Source: an uncultured Collinsella sp.
GTDB taxonomy: Bacteria > Actinomycetota > Coriobacteriia > Coriobacteriales > Coriobacteriaceae
Assembly (NCBI GenBank): GCA_900545995.1
Contig: URBM01000007.1
Coordinates: 1 to 31,667 of the forward strand
DNA: 31,667 nt
Reading direction: 5' to 3'
The notes under the pieces are model-generated. The model did not search any database. It was given only the letters and a program-made list of their open reading frames with translations, and had not been told where the DNA came from. Shown here one piece after another: positions 15,439-22,431 of this stretch (the stretch's first letter is position 1; every line of letters begins with the position of its first letter). Both the position numbers and the translations under genes were made by a program.

Positions 15439-16518
15439 ATGGCAAACAAGCTCTCTGTCGCATTTATCGGCACCGGAATTATGGGTGCCCCCATTGCCGG
15501 CCACATTCTGGACGCTGGCTATCCCGTCACGGTCAACAACCGCACCAAGTCCAAGGCTGCAGCGCTCGTTGAGCGCGGCGCCGTCTGGGCTGATACGCCG
15601 GCAGATGCCGCGGCGAACGCCGACGTTGTCTTTACCATGGTGGGCTATCCCTCCGAGGTCGAGGAGCTCTACCTGGCGGGCGACGGCCTGCTCGCGTGCA
15701 CTAAGCCCGGCGCGGTCCTGATCGACCTCACCACGAGCTCGCCCGAGCTGGCGCGCGACATTGCCGAGGCCGCCCAGGTCTCCGGCCGCATGGCGTTTGA
15801 CTGCCCCGTCACCGGCGGCGAGTCGGGAGCTATCGCCGGCACGCTCACAGCTATCGTGGGTGCTACCGAGAACGACATCGCGCCGGTCCGCGACATCCTT
15901 GCCACCTTTGCGGCCAACATCTGCTGCTTCGATGGCGCCGGCAAGGGCCAGGCTGCCAAACTCGCCAACCAGGTGTCGCTGGGCGCCTGCATGGTCGGCA
16001 TGGCAGACGCCATGGCATTTGCCGAGCTGAGCGGTCTTGACCTGGAGAAGACCCGCCAGATGATCCTGGGCGGTACCGGCAAGTCCGGCGCCATGGAGAG
16101 CCTGGCTCCCAAGGCGCTCGACGGCGACTACAAGCCCGGTTTTATGGTCGAGCACTTCATTAAGGACCTGCGCCTGGCGCTCGCTTACGCCGACGATCGC
16201 GAGCTCGCGCTGCCCGGTGCCGACGTGGCCTTTACGCTCTACGACATGCTTGACGCCATCGGTGGTGCCAAGCTGGGCACCCAGGCCATCACGGTACTCT
16301 ACAAGGAGGAGGCCGACGCCATCGCTGCCGGTCTGGACTGGTCGCAGTATCGTCCCGAGGAGCATGGTGCTCACGAGGACGGCTGCGGTTGCGGCGAGCA
16401 CGGCGACGACCATGAGTGCGGTTGCGGCCACCACCATGGCGAGGACCACGAGTGCTGCGGCGGCCACGGCCATGATGGCGGCCACGAGTGCTGCTGCGGC
16501 CATCATCACGAGGAGTAG
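15439..16518 (+). CDS. NAD-binding beta-hydroxyacid dehydrogenase with His/Cys-rich metal-binding tail
   Basis: The first 300 or so residues form a typical beta-hydroxyacid dehydrogenase (GarR/tartronate semialdehyde reductase type). The Rossmann motif is GTGIMG (11-16), with DCPVTGGESGA for the substrate site and GKGQAAKLANQ carrying catalytic Lys174. The family is usually about 290-300 residues long. Here 53 more residues (307-359) hold 14 His and 9 Cys with repeated HEC-(x)-C/G-G-H-x-H units and many Gly, Asp and Glu. Such tails bind nickel, zinc or copper in known proteins. It heads a tight operon of four genes. Substrate is not evident. AAGGAAAGG before the ATG is a good ribosome binding site. 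Confidence 0.92.
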   Translation: MANKLSVAFIGTGIMGAPIAGHILDAGYPVTVNNRTKSKAAALVERGAVWADTPADAAANADVVFTMVGYPSEVEELYLAGDGLLACTKPGAVLIDLTTSSPELARDIAEAAQVSGRMAFDCPVTGGESGAIAGTLTAIVGATENDIAPVRDILATFAANICCFDGAGKGQAAKLANQVSLGACMVGMADAMAFAELSGLDLEKTRQMILGGTGKSGAMESLAPKALDGDYKPGFMVEHFIKDLRLALAYADDRELALPGADVAFTLYDMLDAIGGAKLGTQAITVLYKEEADAIAAGLDWSQYRPEEHGAHEDGCGCGEHGDDHECGCGHHHGEDHECCGGHGHDGGHECCCGHHHEE

Positions 16519-16523
16519 CGCCC

Positions 16524-16952
16524 ATGAGCTGGACGTTCGTGGTGCTTGCGCTGGTACTTTTTATCTTTGCGATCTACATCGGGTTTTTGTGCGGACAGTG
16601 GGCGTGCGAAAAGCGCGTCATCACCAAGCGCGACTACTGGATCGCCAACTTTGCAGGAGCGGCGGCAGTCGTCCTGCTGACCTGGGTGTTTTCGCTGTTC
16701 CCGCTGGTGCAGTTTGCGCCGATCGGCTGGCTCGGCGGCTTTATCGCCGGCCTTAAGATGAGCTTTGGCGAGTCCGTCGGTCCGTGGCGCAAACACGACG
16801 AGGTCTTTAACGTCAACAAGGCTCACCGCGCCGCCGCCGACGCGGGCGACGCGGAGGAGCGTCGCCGCGCACGCCGCAATGGCGCGGCCGACCGACAGCT
16901 CATCTCGGTCACCGATGACAGCAAGGGTGCTGGCAAGCACGCTAAGAAATAG
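16524..16952 (+). CDS. Small membrane protein of unknown function
   Basis: 142 residues from ATG 16524, 5 nt after the dehydrogenase, with AGGAG (16511-16515) in that gene's end. Two clear hydrophobic helices (about 3-22 and 38-58) and a third weaker one (63-77) are followed by a charged Arg/Lys/Ala-rich cytoplasmic-type tail (about 80-142). No domain was recognised. The operon position suggests co-expression with the dehydrogenase, HEAT-like and isocitrate dehydrogenase genes; no direct clue to role. Confidence 0.8.
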   Translation: MSWTFVVLALVLFIFAIYIGFLCGQWACEKRVITKRDYWIANFAGAAAVVLLTWVFSLFPLVQFAPIGWLGGFIAGLKMSFGESVGPWRKHDEVFNVNKAHRAAADAGDAEERRRARRNGAADRQLISVTDDSKGAGKHAKK

Positions 16953-16967
16953 TAAGAAGAGGTAACT

Positions 16968-17666
16968 ATGGCAGAAAACAAGGAAGAACAGCTCACCGAC
17001 GAGGAGCTGGCACAGCTTCAGCTGGCAGAGGAGAACGAGAACGCCGTCGACCGCCTGGTCAAGGAGCTCGGCTGCCCCACGCGCCGCATCCGTCAGTTTG
17101 CCGCCCGCGTGCTGCACCTGCTTGCCGAGCGCGATCCGCAGCGCGTCGTGCCCTGCGTGCCCGCGCTGATCGAGGCACTCGACCGCCCCGAGGCTCAGAC
17201 CCGCTGGGAGGCCCTCGATGCCCTGGCGGCGCTCGCCACCACCTGCCCCGAGCAGCTGGGCGATGCCTTTGAGGGTGCCGAGACCGCGCTGTTCGACGAG
17301 ATTTCCTCCACGCTGCGCTATGCCGCCTTCCGCCTGCTGTGCGTGTGGGGCGCCACGAGTGTCGAGCGTTCGCGCGAGGCTTGGCCCATCCTGGACGAGG
17401 CCATCCAGTGCTACCACGGTGATCTCGAGTATCGCGACATGCTCGGTTGCCTGTACGAGTTTGGTCAGGGCGAGATTGACGCCGAGGTTGCCGAGAAGCT
17501 CGCGCTGCGCCTTAAGTTCGACGCCGAGAACGGCAAAGGCAGCTATCTCAAGGCCCGTTCGAGCGAGATTTGCGAAATGCTTGTTAAACGTTTTGGCCTG
17601 GATCTCTCCAAAAAGAAGAAGCGTGCTAGCGTTAAAAAATCTGACGACGCCGAAGACGAGGAGTAA
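16968..17666 (+). CDS. HEAT-repeat-like helical protein
   Basis: 232 residues, probably all alpha-helical. The stretch from about 25 to 150 (RRIRQFAARVLHLLAERDP, ALIEALDRPEAQTRWEALDALAAL, STLRYAAFRLLCVWG) shows the paired-helix pattern of HEAT/armadillo repeats, which serve as protein-interaction scaffolds. The N-terminus is acidic and the end is basic then acidic (SKKKKRASVKKSDDAEDEE). It is 15 nt after the membrane-protein gene and 6 nt before the isocitrate dehydrogenase gene. Partner is unknown. Confidence 0.8.
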   Translation: MAENKEEQLTDEELAQLQLAEENENAVDRLVKELGCPTRRIRQFAARVLHLLAERDPQRVVPCVPALIEALDRPEAQTRWEALDALAALATTCPEQLGDAFEGAETALFDEISSTLRYAAFRLLCVWGATSVERSREAWPILDEAIQCYHGDLEYRDMLGCLYEFGQGEIDAEVAEKLALRLKFDAENGKGSYLKARSSEICEMLVKRFGLDLSKKKKRASVKKSDDAEDEE

Positions 17667-17672
17667 CAGATT

Positions 17673-18758
17673 ATGGCGCACGATGTAGTCCTGATTCCCG
17701 GTGACGGTATCGGTCCCGAGATTACGCAGGCCATGCGCCGCGTGGTCGAGGCCGCCGGTGTCCAGATCAATTGGAACGTCCAGGAGGCCGGTGCCGGTGT
17801 CATGGACGAGTTTGGCACGCCGCTGCCCCAGCACGTGCTCGATGCGGTCGCCGAGACCAAGGTTGCCATCAAGGGTCCCATTACTACGCCGGTTGGCACG
17901 GGTTTCCGCAGCGTTAACGTCGCCCTGCGCAAGCACTTTGACCTGTACGCCTGTGTGCGCCCTTGCCTGTCGCAGCCGGGCGACGGCTCGCGCTTCCGCG
18001 ACGTCGACCTGGTCATCGTGCGCGAGAACACCGAGGACCTCTATGCCGGCATCGAGTTCGATGAGGGGGCTGCCGAGGTCGAGGAGCTCTCGCAGCTTGT
18101 CGAGCGCTCGGGTCAGAAGGCCTTCGCCGCCGATTCCGCTATCTCGATCAAGCCCATCTCCATCGCCAAGAGCCGCCGCATTGTGGAGTACGCCTTTGAG
18201 TACGCCCGCCGCTGCGGCCGCAAAAAGGTGACGGCCGTGCATAAGGCCAACATCATGAAGGCGACCGATGGCCTGTTCCTGCGCGTTGCGCGCGAGGTGG
18301 CCGCCAACTATCCCGATATCGAGTTCAACGACAAGATCGTCGACGCCACCTGCATGGGCCTGGTCCAGAACCCCAACGACTTCGATGTCCTGGTGCTGCC
18401 CAACCTGTACGGTGACATTGTGAGCGACCTGTGCGCCGGCCTGGTAGGTGGCCTGGGTATGGCCCCCGGCTCCAACATCGGTGCCGACTGCGCCATCTTC
18501 GAGGCAACGCATGGCTCCGCACCCGATATCGCGGGCAAGGATATAGCCAACCCCACGGCCGAGATCCTCTCTGCTGCGATGATGCTCGATCACCTGGGCG
18601 AGAACGATGCCGCCAATCGCATTCGTGCCGCCGTATCTGCCACGCTCGACGAGGGCGAGCAGGTTACCGGCGACGTGCGTCGTGCCCAGACCGGTTCCGT
18701 CGAGGGCGCGGTGGGTACGCAGGCCTTCGCCGATGCCGTTATCGCGCACCTGGCCTAA
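17673..18758 (+). CDS. icd: NAD-dependent isocitrate dehydrogenase
   Basis: Member of the isocitrate/isopropylmalate dehydrogenase family; converts isocitrate to 2-oxoglutarate. The 361-residue protein has LIPGDGIGPE, the isocitrate-specific SVNVALRKHFDLYACVRP segment, ENTEDLYAGIE, NLYGDIVSDL and HGSAPDIAGKDIANP. The Asp-Ile after HGSAP, in place of the Lys-Tyr of NADP enzymes, points to NAD. Homoisocitrate or isopropylmalate activity cannot be excluded, but the S-N-x-x-LR pattern favours isocitrate. It is the last gene of the operon and is followed by a hairpin. Confidence 0.88.
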   Translation: MAHDVVLIPGDGIGPEITQAMRRVVEAAGVQINWNVQEAGAGVMDEFGTPLPQHVLDAVAETKVAIKGPITTPVGTGFRSVNVALRKHFDLYACVRPCLSQPGDGSRFRDVDLVIVRENTEDLYAGIEFDEGAAEVEELSQLVERSGQKAFAADSAISIKPISIAKSRRIVEYAFEYARRCGRKKVTAVHKANIMKATDGLFLRVAREVAANYPDIEFNDKIVDATCMGLVQNPNDFDVLVLPNLYGDIVSDLCAGLVGGLGMAPGSNIGADCAIFEATHGSAPDIAGKDIANPTAEILSAAMMLDHLGENDAANRIRAAVSATLDEGEQVTGDVRRAQTGSVEGAVGTQAFADAVIAHLA

Positions 18759-18817
18759 GGCATGCACACTGCAAACGCCTAAATAGTACTTAAGTGTTTG
18801 CGTATAACCTAAGAATC

Positions 18818-18846
18818 AATACGCCCGGCGCTCTGCCGGGCGTATT
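18818..18846 (+). terminator. Hairpin terminator after isocitrate dehydrogenase
   Basis: AATACGCCCGGC (18818-18829) pairs perfectly with GCCGGGCGTATT (18835-18846) around a 5-nt loop. The following CTATT is only weakly T-rich. It ends 38 nt before the next gene. Confidence 0.7.
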
Positions 18847-18884
18847 CTATTGGGGACTATGTTTCCTAACAAGGAGTAACTGAT

Positions 18885-19970
18885 ATGGGTCTGATTCAAA
18901 AGAAGGACGAGAAGGACGAGATCGACGGCATCCAGATCATCGAGCGCGGCGAAGGGCCCGACGGTGACGAGGACGAGAAGATCGACCTGGTCGCCGGCAC
19001 GTCTGCCGAACATATTGCCGCCGGCACGACCGCCGAGGAGGAGGACGCTCGCCTGGAGGCAAAGATCGCCGCGGACGCCGCCGACGAGAACCTCATGCCC
19101 GAGGAGCAGGATGAGGACAACGACTCCGACGTGGACGACCACACTTGCAAGCACAAGAAGACGATGATTGCCGCCTTTGTAGTTGCAGTCGTGATCGCTG
19201 CCGTGGTCGGCTTCTTTATTGGCAACGGTGGTTTTGGCGGCAAGGGCGTCGGCTCGGCGACCCTCACCGAGGACCAGCTCGATTCGACCGTGGCAAGCTA
19301 TAGCTACAACGGCAAGAAAAGCGACATTACCGCGCGCGAGGCCATCGAGAGCCAGTACAGCCTCGACACCGTCAAGGACGACGACGGCAACTACACCGCT
19401 CCGTCTGCCGACGTTATCCTGTCCTACGTGCGCAACCAGATTCTGCTGGACGCTGCCGAGGACGAGGGCATTACCGTCTCTTCCAAGGAAATGAAGCAGT
19501 ACGCCGAGGATTCCATCGGCACCTCCGACTACAAGACCATGGCCACGCAGTACGGCGTGTCCAAGGACCAGGCCAAGCAGATCGTCCGCCAGTCCGCGAC
19601 GCTGCAGAAGCTCTACAAGAAGAAGGTGGGCGATAGCTCCGCAAGCATGCCGACCGCCCCGACCGAGCCTGCTGACGGCAACGAGGAGACCGCGAGCAAG
19701 GACTACGCCGACTACATCATCAACCTTGCCGGCGATGAGTGGGATAGCTCAAAGGGCACTTGGAAGGATGCCGACAGCACCTATGCCAAGGCCTTTGCCG
19801 ATGATGCCTTTACGGCCGATAGCGCTACCTATAAGCAGGCCATGACCGCCTACTATACTGCTTATCAGCAGTATTCCTCGCAGGCTTCGAGCGCCAGCTC
19901 CAAGTGGACCGAGTATGCTAACGGCCTCTACGCCAAGGCCAACATCAGCATCTACGGCCTGTTTGCGTAA
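18885..19970 (+). CDS. Membrane-anchored SurA/PrsA-like protein without a PPIase domain
   Basis: 361 residues. The first 90 are cytoplasmic, acidic (E/D-rich) and probably disordered. A transmembrane helix spans about 94-113. The outer part contains a SurA_N-like helical region (REAIESQYSLDT, VILSYVRNQILLDAAEDEGITVSSKEM, YGVSKDQAKQIVRQSATLQKLYKKKV). This resembles the chaperone domain of SurA/PrsA/SurA_N_3 proteins, but no parvulin-type PPIase domain follows. The end is Tyr/Ser/Ala-rich. A secretion or folding role is likely by family but unproven. AAGGAG at 18871-18876 sets the start. Confidence 0.75.
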   Translation: MGLIQKKDEKDEIDGIQIIERGEGPDGDEDEKIDLVAGTSAEHIAAGTTAEEEDARLEAKIAADAADENLMPEEQDEDNDSDVDDHTCKHKKTMIAAFVVAVVIAAVVGFFIGNGGFGGKGVGSATLTEDQLDSTVASYSYNGKKSDITAREAIESQYSLDTVKDDDGNYTAPSADVILSYVRNQILLDAAEDEGITVSSKEMKQYAEDSIGTSDYKTMATQYGVSKDQAKQIVRQSATLQKLYKKKVGDSSASMPTAPTEPADGNEETASKDYADYIINLAGDEWDSSKGTWKDADSTYAKAFADDAFTADSATYKQAMTAYYTAYQQYSSQASSASSKWTEYANGLYAKANISIYGLFA

Positions 19971-20009
19971 GGTTTGCCTGAGCCGCCGAGCGCGTAGCTG
20001 AAATATCTG

Positions 20010-20048
20010 AATAGCCCGCTAGAACGGATGTTGTTCTAGCGGGCTATT
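20010..20048. terminator. Strong hairpin between convergent genes
   Basis: AATAGCCCGCTAGAAC (20010-20025) pairs perfectly over 16 bp with 20033-20048, loop GGATGTT. It lies between the SurA-like gene and the minus-strand XRE gene and can stop transcription from both sides. T-tracts are short. Confidence 0.8.
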
Positions 20049-20078
20049 TGCGTTTAGGCGCTGGTGGCTAAATTATGC

Positions 20079-20318
20079 CTATGAATCTTTAAGTCCAAAA
20101 AGATTATCGGCTTCATCGTCAGGCATATATTCCAGCACATCGCCCGGTTGGCAGTCGAGTGCCCGGCATATCGCGTCAAGAGTTGAAAAGCGCACGGCAG
20201 AAACCTTGCCCGTCTTGATGCGCGACATATTGACCTGGGAGATGCCCACGCGTTCCGCAAGCTCTTTGGATGAGATCTTGCGTTCGGCAAGCATGCGGTC
20301 GAGCCGCAGAATAATCAT
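20079..20318 (-). CDS. Small XRE-family transcriptional regulator
   Basis: 79 residues; a single Cro/C1-type helix-turn-helix fills most of the protein (LAERKISSKELAERVGISQ, then NMSRIKTGKVSAVRF and LDAICRALDCQPGDVLEY). This short YozG-like type commonly follows a DUF2975 membrane protein gene, as here (9-nt gap). AGGGGG precedes the start. It is a probable local regulator; inverted repeats upstream of the operon are candidate binding sites. Confidence 0.9.
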   Translation of the reverse strand: MIILRLDRMLAERKISSKELAERVGISQVNMSRIKTGKVSAVRFSTLDAICRALDCQPGDVLEYMPDDEADNLFGLKDS

Positions 20319-20327
20319 GGATTCCCC

Positions 20328-20966
20328 CTAGAGCAACTCGTCATCTTGTTTTTGCAGGATATACCCGTAGCGGAAGATGCTGGCAATCAGGCTAAAAATC
20401 AGGCCCGCAAAGAGCATGGAGAGGTCGAGATGCTGGCCGCCAAGCGCATCCGTAAAGCTACCGCCAAATCCTGAGAGTATCAGCCCTGTGACTATGGCAC
20501 CAAAAAGTTTCACGGCGGCGCCGCCGATAAGGAACAAATGTCCTATTTGACGTAGTATGCGGATGCATTCGAGGTCAAAGGGCCTGCCCGCCTTTTCAAT
20601 GGCGGAGAAAAACCTGTATGCGCTTAGCGCGATGGCAAGCGCGAGGCATGCCATCATGCCGCTCCCTATGGCAGTATGACCGTCGTGCGCGACAAGCATA
20701 AGAGGGGTCTGTTCGTTGGCGCCGACGAGAGCGAGAATTGGCCCTTCGCCAGCCGTAAGATCTACGGATTGGAGACAGAACCCTTGGGAGAGGCTAGGCA
20801 ATATGAATAGAAGTTCGATTGCAATGACTGCGAGGAGTGCCAGAGCGAGCGCCACGATGGTGCAGATTGTGCCCCATTTGCAGTAGCGAGTGAGCTTCCT
20901 CAGTTTGGCTATTGCCTGTTCACGGTCGATGGCTTCATTCGATTTGGATACGTTCCAGCGGATCAT
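20328..20966 (-). CDS. DUF2975-like four-helix membrane protein
   Basis: 212 residues from ATG 20964-20966 with GGAGGAG just before; a TTG 15 nt further out is less likely. Four hydrophobic segments can be traced (about 35-60, 100-125, 145-165, 180-200). The plan, length and adjacent XRE gene match DUF2975 family proteins, whose function is unknown. Base composition is less GC-rich than its neighbours, and codon use is looser. Confidence 0.8.
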   Translation of the reverse strand: MIRWNVSKSNEAIDREQAIAKLRKLTRYCKWGTICTIVALALALLAVIAIELLFILPSLSQGFCLQSVDLTAGEGPILALVGANEQTPLMLVAHDGHTAIGSGMMACLALAIALSAYRFFSAIEKAGRPFDLECIRILRQIGHLFLIGGAAVKLFGAIVTGLILSGFGGSFTDALGGQHLDLSMLFAGLIFSLIASIFRYGYILQKQDDELL

Positions 20967-20991
20967 AGCTCCTCCAACCAATGTCTTGGAT

Positions 20992-21023
20992 GATACTTGT
21001 ATCTTATATCATACTTAATGATA
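20992..21023 (-). promoter_or_regulatory. Inverted repeats in the promoter of the DUF2975/XRE operon
   Basis: GATAC-TT-GTATC (20992-21003) and TATCAT-N5-ATGATA (21007-21023) lie 26-57 nt upstream of the minus-strand start in an AT-rich stretch. The second overlaps TATAAG/TATGAT-like -10 hexamers on the minus strand. They are plausible sites for autoregulation by the XRE protein. Confidence 0.45.
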
Positions 21024-21197
21024 AACGATAAACAATTACAGAATAGAGTAAGTAATGTTTGTGAGACGAATAGCGAGAGCTATGGCTCATTTTGGATGCT
21101 GGAGTTTGGCGCGCGCGGGGATGAGGACAAATGCCAAAACTTCCCGTGATCGCACAAGTGCTTCATCGGGTTTCCCTAATTCATATGGGAAAACAGC

Positions 21198-21211
21198 TGC
21201 AAACGATTGCA
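21198..21211. promoter_or_regulatory. LacI-type operator-like palindrome
   Basis: TGCAA-ACGA-TTGCA is a perfect 5+4+5 inverted repeat with a central CG, the form of many actinobacterial LacI-family operators. No LacI gene is in the window. Confidence 0.4.
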
Positions 21212-21215
21212 AGTA

Positions 21216-21233
21216 ACCGGTAAACGGTCGAAA
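21216..21233 (+). repeat. Direct repeat copy 1 (ACCGGTAAACGGTCGAAA)
   Basis: This 18-mer recurs exactly at 21434-21451. Both copies are followed by further ACCG half-sites. ACCG-N5-CGGT inside it is an inverted repeat, so it may be a regulator binding site. Confidence 0.55.
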
Positions 21234-21258
21234 ACTACCGTTCACCGATAATCTCAAA

Positions 21259-21274
21259 ACTGGTTCTAACTGGT
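21259..21274 (+). promoter_or_regulatory. Tandem ACTGGT half-sites
   Basis: ACTGGT occurs at 21259-21264 and 21269-21274, ten bases apart (one helical turn). The same half-site forms the operator-like sites at 21541 and 25833. Confidence 0.4.
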
Positions 21275-21367
21275 ATTAAGTCAAAAAGACCAATTCACAT
21301 ATATTCACAATGACCTGCAATTTTTCTACACGCTATTTTTAGCCGCCCTGCGTTGTTTAGACACAGG

Positions 21368-21384
21368 AAAAGATCCGATCTTTT
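21368..21384. promoter_or_regulatory. Perfect 17-bp palindrome
   Basis: AAAAGATC-C-GATCTTTT. It is operator-like; no regulator can be assigned. Confidence 0.45.
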
Positions 21385-21397
21385 GCCAAAGCATTTC

Positions 21398-21408
21398 GAA
21401 ACGGTTTC
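21398..21408. promoter_or_regulatory. GAAACGGTTTC palindrome (LacI/cre-like)
   Basis: A perfect odd-centred inverted repeat. With its flanks it differs from the CcpA-type cre consensus at one fixed base. Confidence 0.35.
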
Positions 21409-21433
21409 AAAACCGCAGGTAGAAGTGTTAACG

Positions 21434-21451
21434 ACCGGTAAACGGTCGAAA
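21434..21451 (+). repeat. Direct repeat copy 2 (ACCGGTAAACGGTCGAAA)
   Basis: Exact second copy, 218 nt downstream of the first. Here the inverted repeat extends to CGACCG-N5-CGGTCG (21432-21448). A related ACCG-N4-CGGT follows at 21456-21467. Confidence 0.55.
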
Positions 21452-21515
21452 TATCACCGTGAGCGGTGCAAAAACGTTTTACCGTATGAATCAACGAAAG
21501 CGACCTCTTCTGGGG

Positions 21516-21524
21516 TGATATAGT
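21516..21524 (+). promoter_or_regulatory. Extended -10 promoter of the PTS operon
   Basis: TGATATAGT has the TG-n-TATAnT form of an extended -10, which can work without a strong -35. The dre-like site begins about ten bases past the expected start point. Confidence 0.5.
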
Positions 21525-21539
21525 GATAACAACACGTCA

Positions 21540-21570
21540 CGTGGTTACTACCAGTTTAGAAACCACTGGT
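21540..21570. promoter_or_regulatory. dre-like GntR operator before the PTS operon
   Basis: TGGTTACTACCAG (21542-21554) is an inverted repeat with a 4-nt centre and recurs exactly upstream of agaS. A further half-site ACTGGT lies at 21565-21570, paired with ACCAGT at 21550-21555. Its form matches the TGGT-N4-ACCA architecture of DasR/NagR sites. Its place just downstream of the promoter suits repression. Confidence 0.65.
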
Positions 21571-21617
21571 CTTCAAAGAACGCTTTCTAAGAAGCTTTAA
21601 GGGCGAGCGCCCGCTGG

Positions 21618-21660
21618 CTTCCGAAAATCATCGGACACAGATCGTACACACCTTCGGAAG
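21618..21660 (+). promoter_or_regulatory. Hairpin overlapping the EIIA ribosome binding site
   Basis: CTTCCGAA (21618-21625) pairs with TTCGGAAG (21653-21660). The right arm runs into GGAAGGGA, the Shine-Dalgarno of the EIIA gene at 21671. Pairing would reduce ribosome access. Confidence 0.45.
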
Positions 21661-21670
21661 GGAAATTTGA

Positions 21671-22114
21671 ATGGTTGGCTTTATTCTTACCGGTCATGGA
21701 CAGTTCGCACCCGGCCTTGCAAGCGCTATCGCTATGGTTGCCGGCGACCAGCCTGCTTTTACCGTCGTTCCTTTTGAGGGCGACCAGGCTGCTTCCTACG
21801 GTGAGGATCTCCGCGCCGCTATTACCGCCATGCGCGAGGAGTGCGATGGCGTGCTCGTCTTTACCGACCTGCTTGGCGGCACCCCGTTCAACCAGTCGAT
21901 GATGATTGCCCAGGATGTCGACAACGTCGAGGTTCTGACTGGCACCAACCTTCCCATGGTTATTGAGCTTCTGTTCCTCCGCGGCAATGCCACGCTCGCC
22001 GAGCTTGGCGAGCAGGCCGTGACCGTTGGCCAGACGGGCATCACCGCCCAGACGGTCGCATCCGTTGCCGGCTCCGACGAAGAGGATATCTTCGGCGACG
22101 AGGACGGCATCTAA
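21671..22114 (+). CDS. PTS mannose/sorbose-family EIIA component
   Basis: Cytoplasmic phosphocarrier that receives phosphate from HPr and passes it to EIIB. 147 residues; the phosphorylated residue is His9 in LTGHGQFAPGL, and DLLGGTPFNQS and GTNLPM also match the EIIA-Man fold. Acidic end (SDEEDIFGDEDGI). First gene of an operon IIA-yajC-IIB-IIC-IID. Its stop overlaps the yajC start by one base. Confidence 0.95.
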   Translation: MVGFILTGHGQFAPGLASAIAMVAGDQPAFTVVPFEGDQAASYGEDLRAAITAMREECDGVLVFTDLLGGTPFNQSMMIAQDVDNVEVLTGTNLPMVIELLFLRGNATLAELGEQAVTVGQTGITAQTVASVAGSDEEDIFGDEDGI

Positions 22115-22395
22115 TGGACGATTTCGGAGCCAACGTCCTGAGCTCCTCGGTCGCTCTTTTAGGCCTGCTTGTCATCATGGGCTTGATTTACACCATCTGG
22201 TCGCAAATCAACATGAAGAAGAAGCAGAAGTACTTCAAGGAGCTGCACACCGAGCTCAAGCCGGGTCAGGAGGTTCTTTTCGCCGGCGGTATCTACGGAA
22301 CCGTCAAAGGCATCGAAGGCGAGAAGGTCCAGATCAAAGTCCGATCCGGAGCCGTCGTAGATGTTTCGCGTTACGCGATTCAGGAGATCAAGTAA
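22114..22395 (+). CDS. yajC: YajC-like protein inside the PTS operon
   Basis: 93 residues with one N-terminal transmembrane helix (about 12-31) and the YajC domain: KKKQKYFKELHTELKPGQEVLFAGGIYGTV... and VSRYAIQEI. YajC accompanies SecDF in the Sec translocase. Here no secD or secF is adjacent. The gene is coupled to EIIA by a TAATG overlap, so it is expressed with the PTS. It may be the housekeeping copy or a paralogue tied to insertion of the EIIC/EIID membrane proteins. Confidence 0.88.
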   Translation: MDDFGANVLSSSVALLGLLVIMGLIYTIWSQINMKKKQKYFKELHTELKPGQEVLFAGGIYGTVKGIEGEKVQIKVRSGAVVDVSRYAIQEIK

Positions 22396-22431
22396 CTGTC
22401 GTCAGCAAATAACGAAAGGAAGCTGATCAAC

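Larger units (their letters stand above)
20982..21670 (+). promoter_or_regulatory. Long operator-rich control region of the PTS operon
   Basis: About 690 nt without a gene, clearly more AT-rich than the surrounding sequence. It holds the DUF2975 promoter at the left end, then a series of operator-like palindromes and repeats (listed separately), an extended -10 promoter at 21516-21524 and a hairpin next to the EIIA start. No small gene with a good ribosome binding site was found. Confidence 0.7.

Noticed and set aside
16506..18767. A 753-codon minus-strand open frame opposite the membrane, HEAT-like and IDH genes
   Set aside because: Same codon-bias effect; IDH and its operon partners on the plus strand have motifs, ribosome binding sites and tight spacing.
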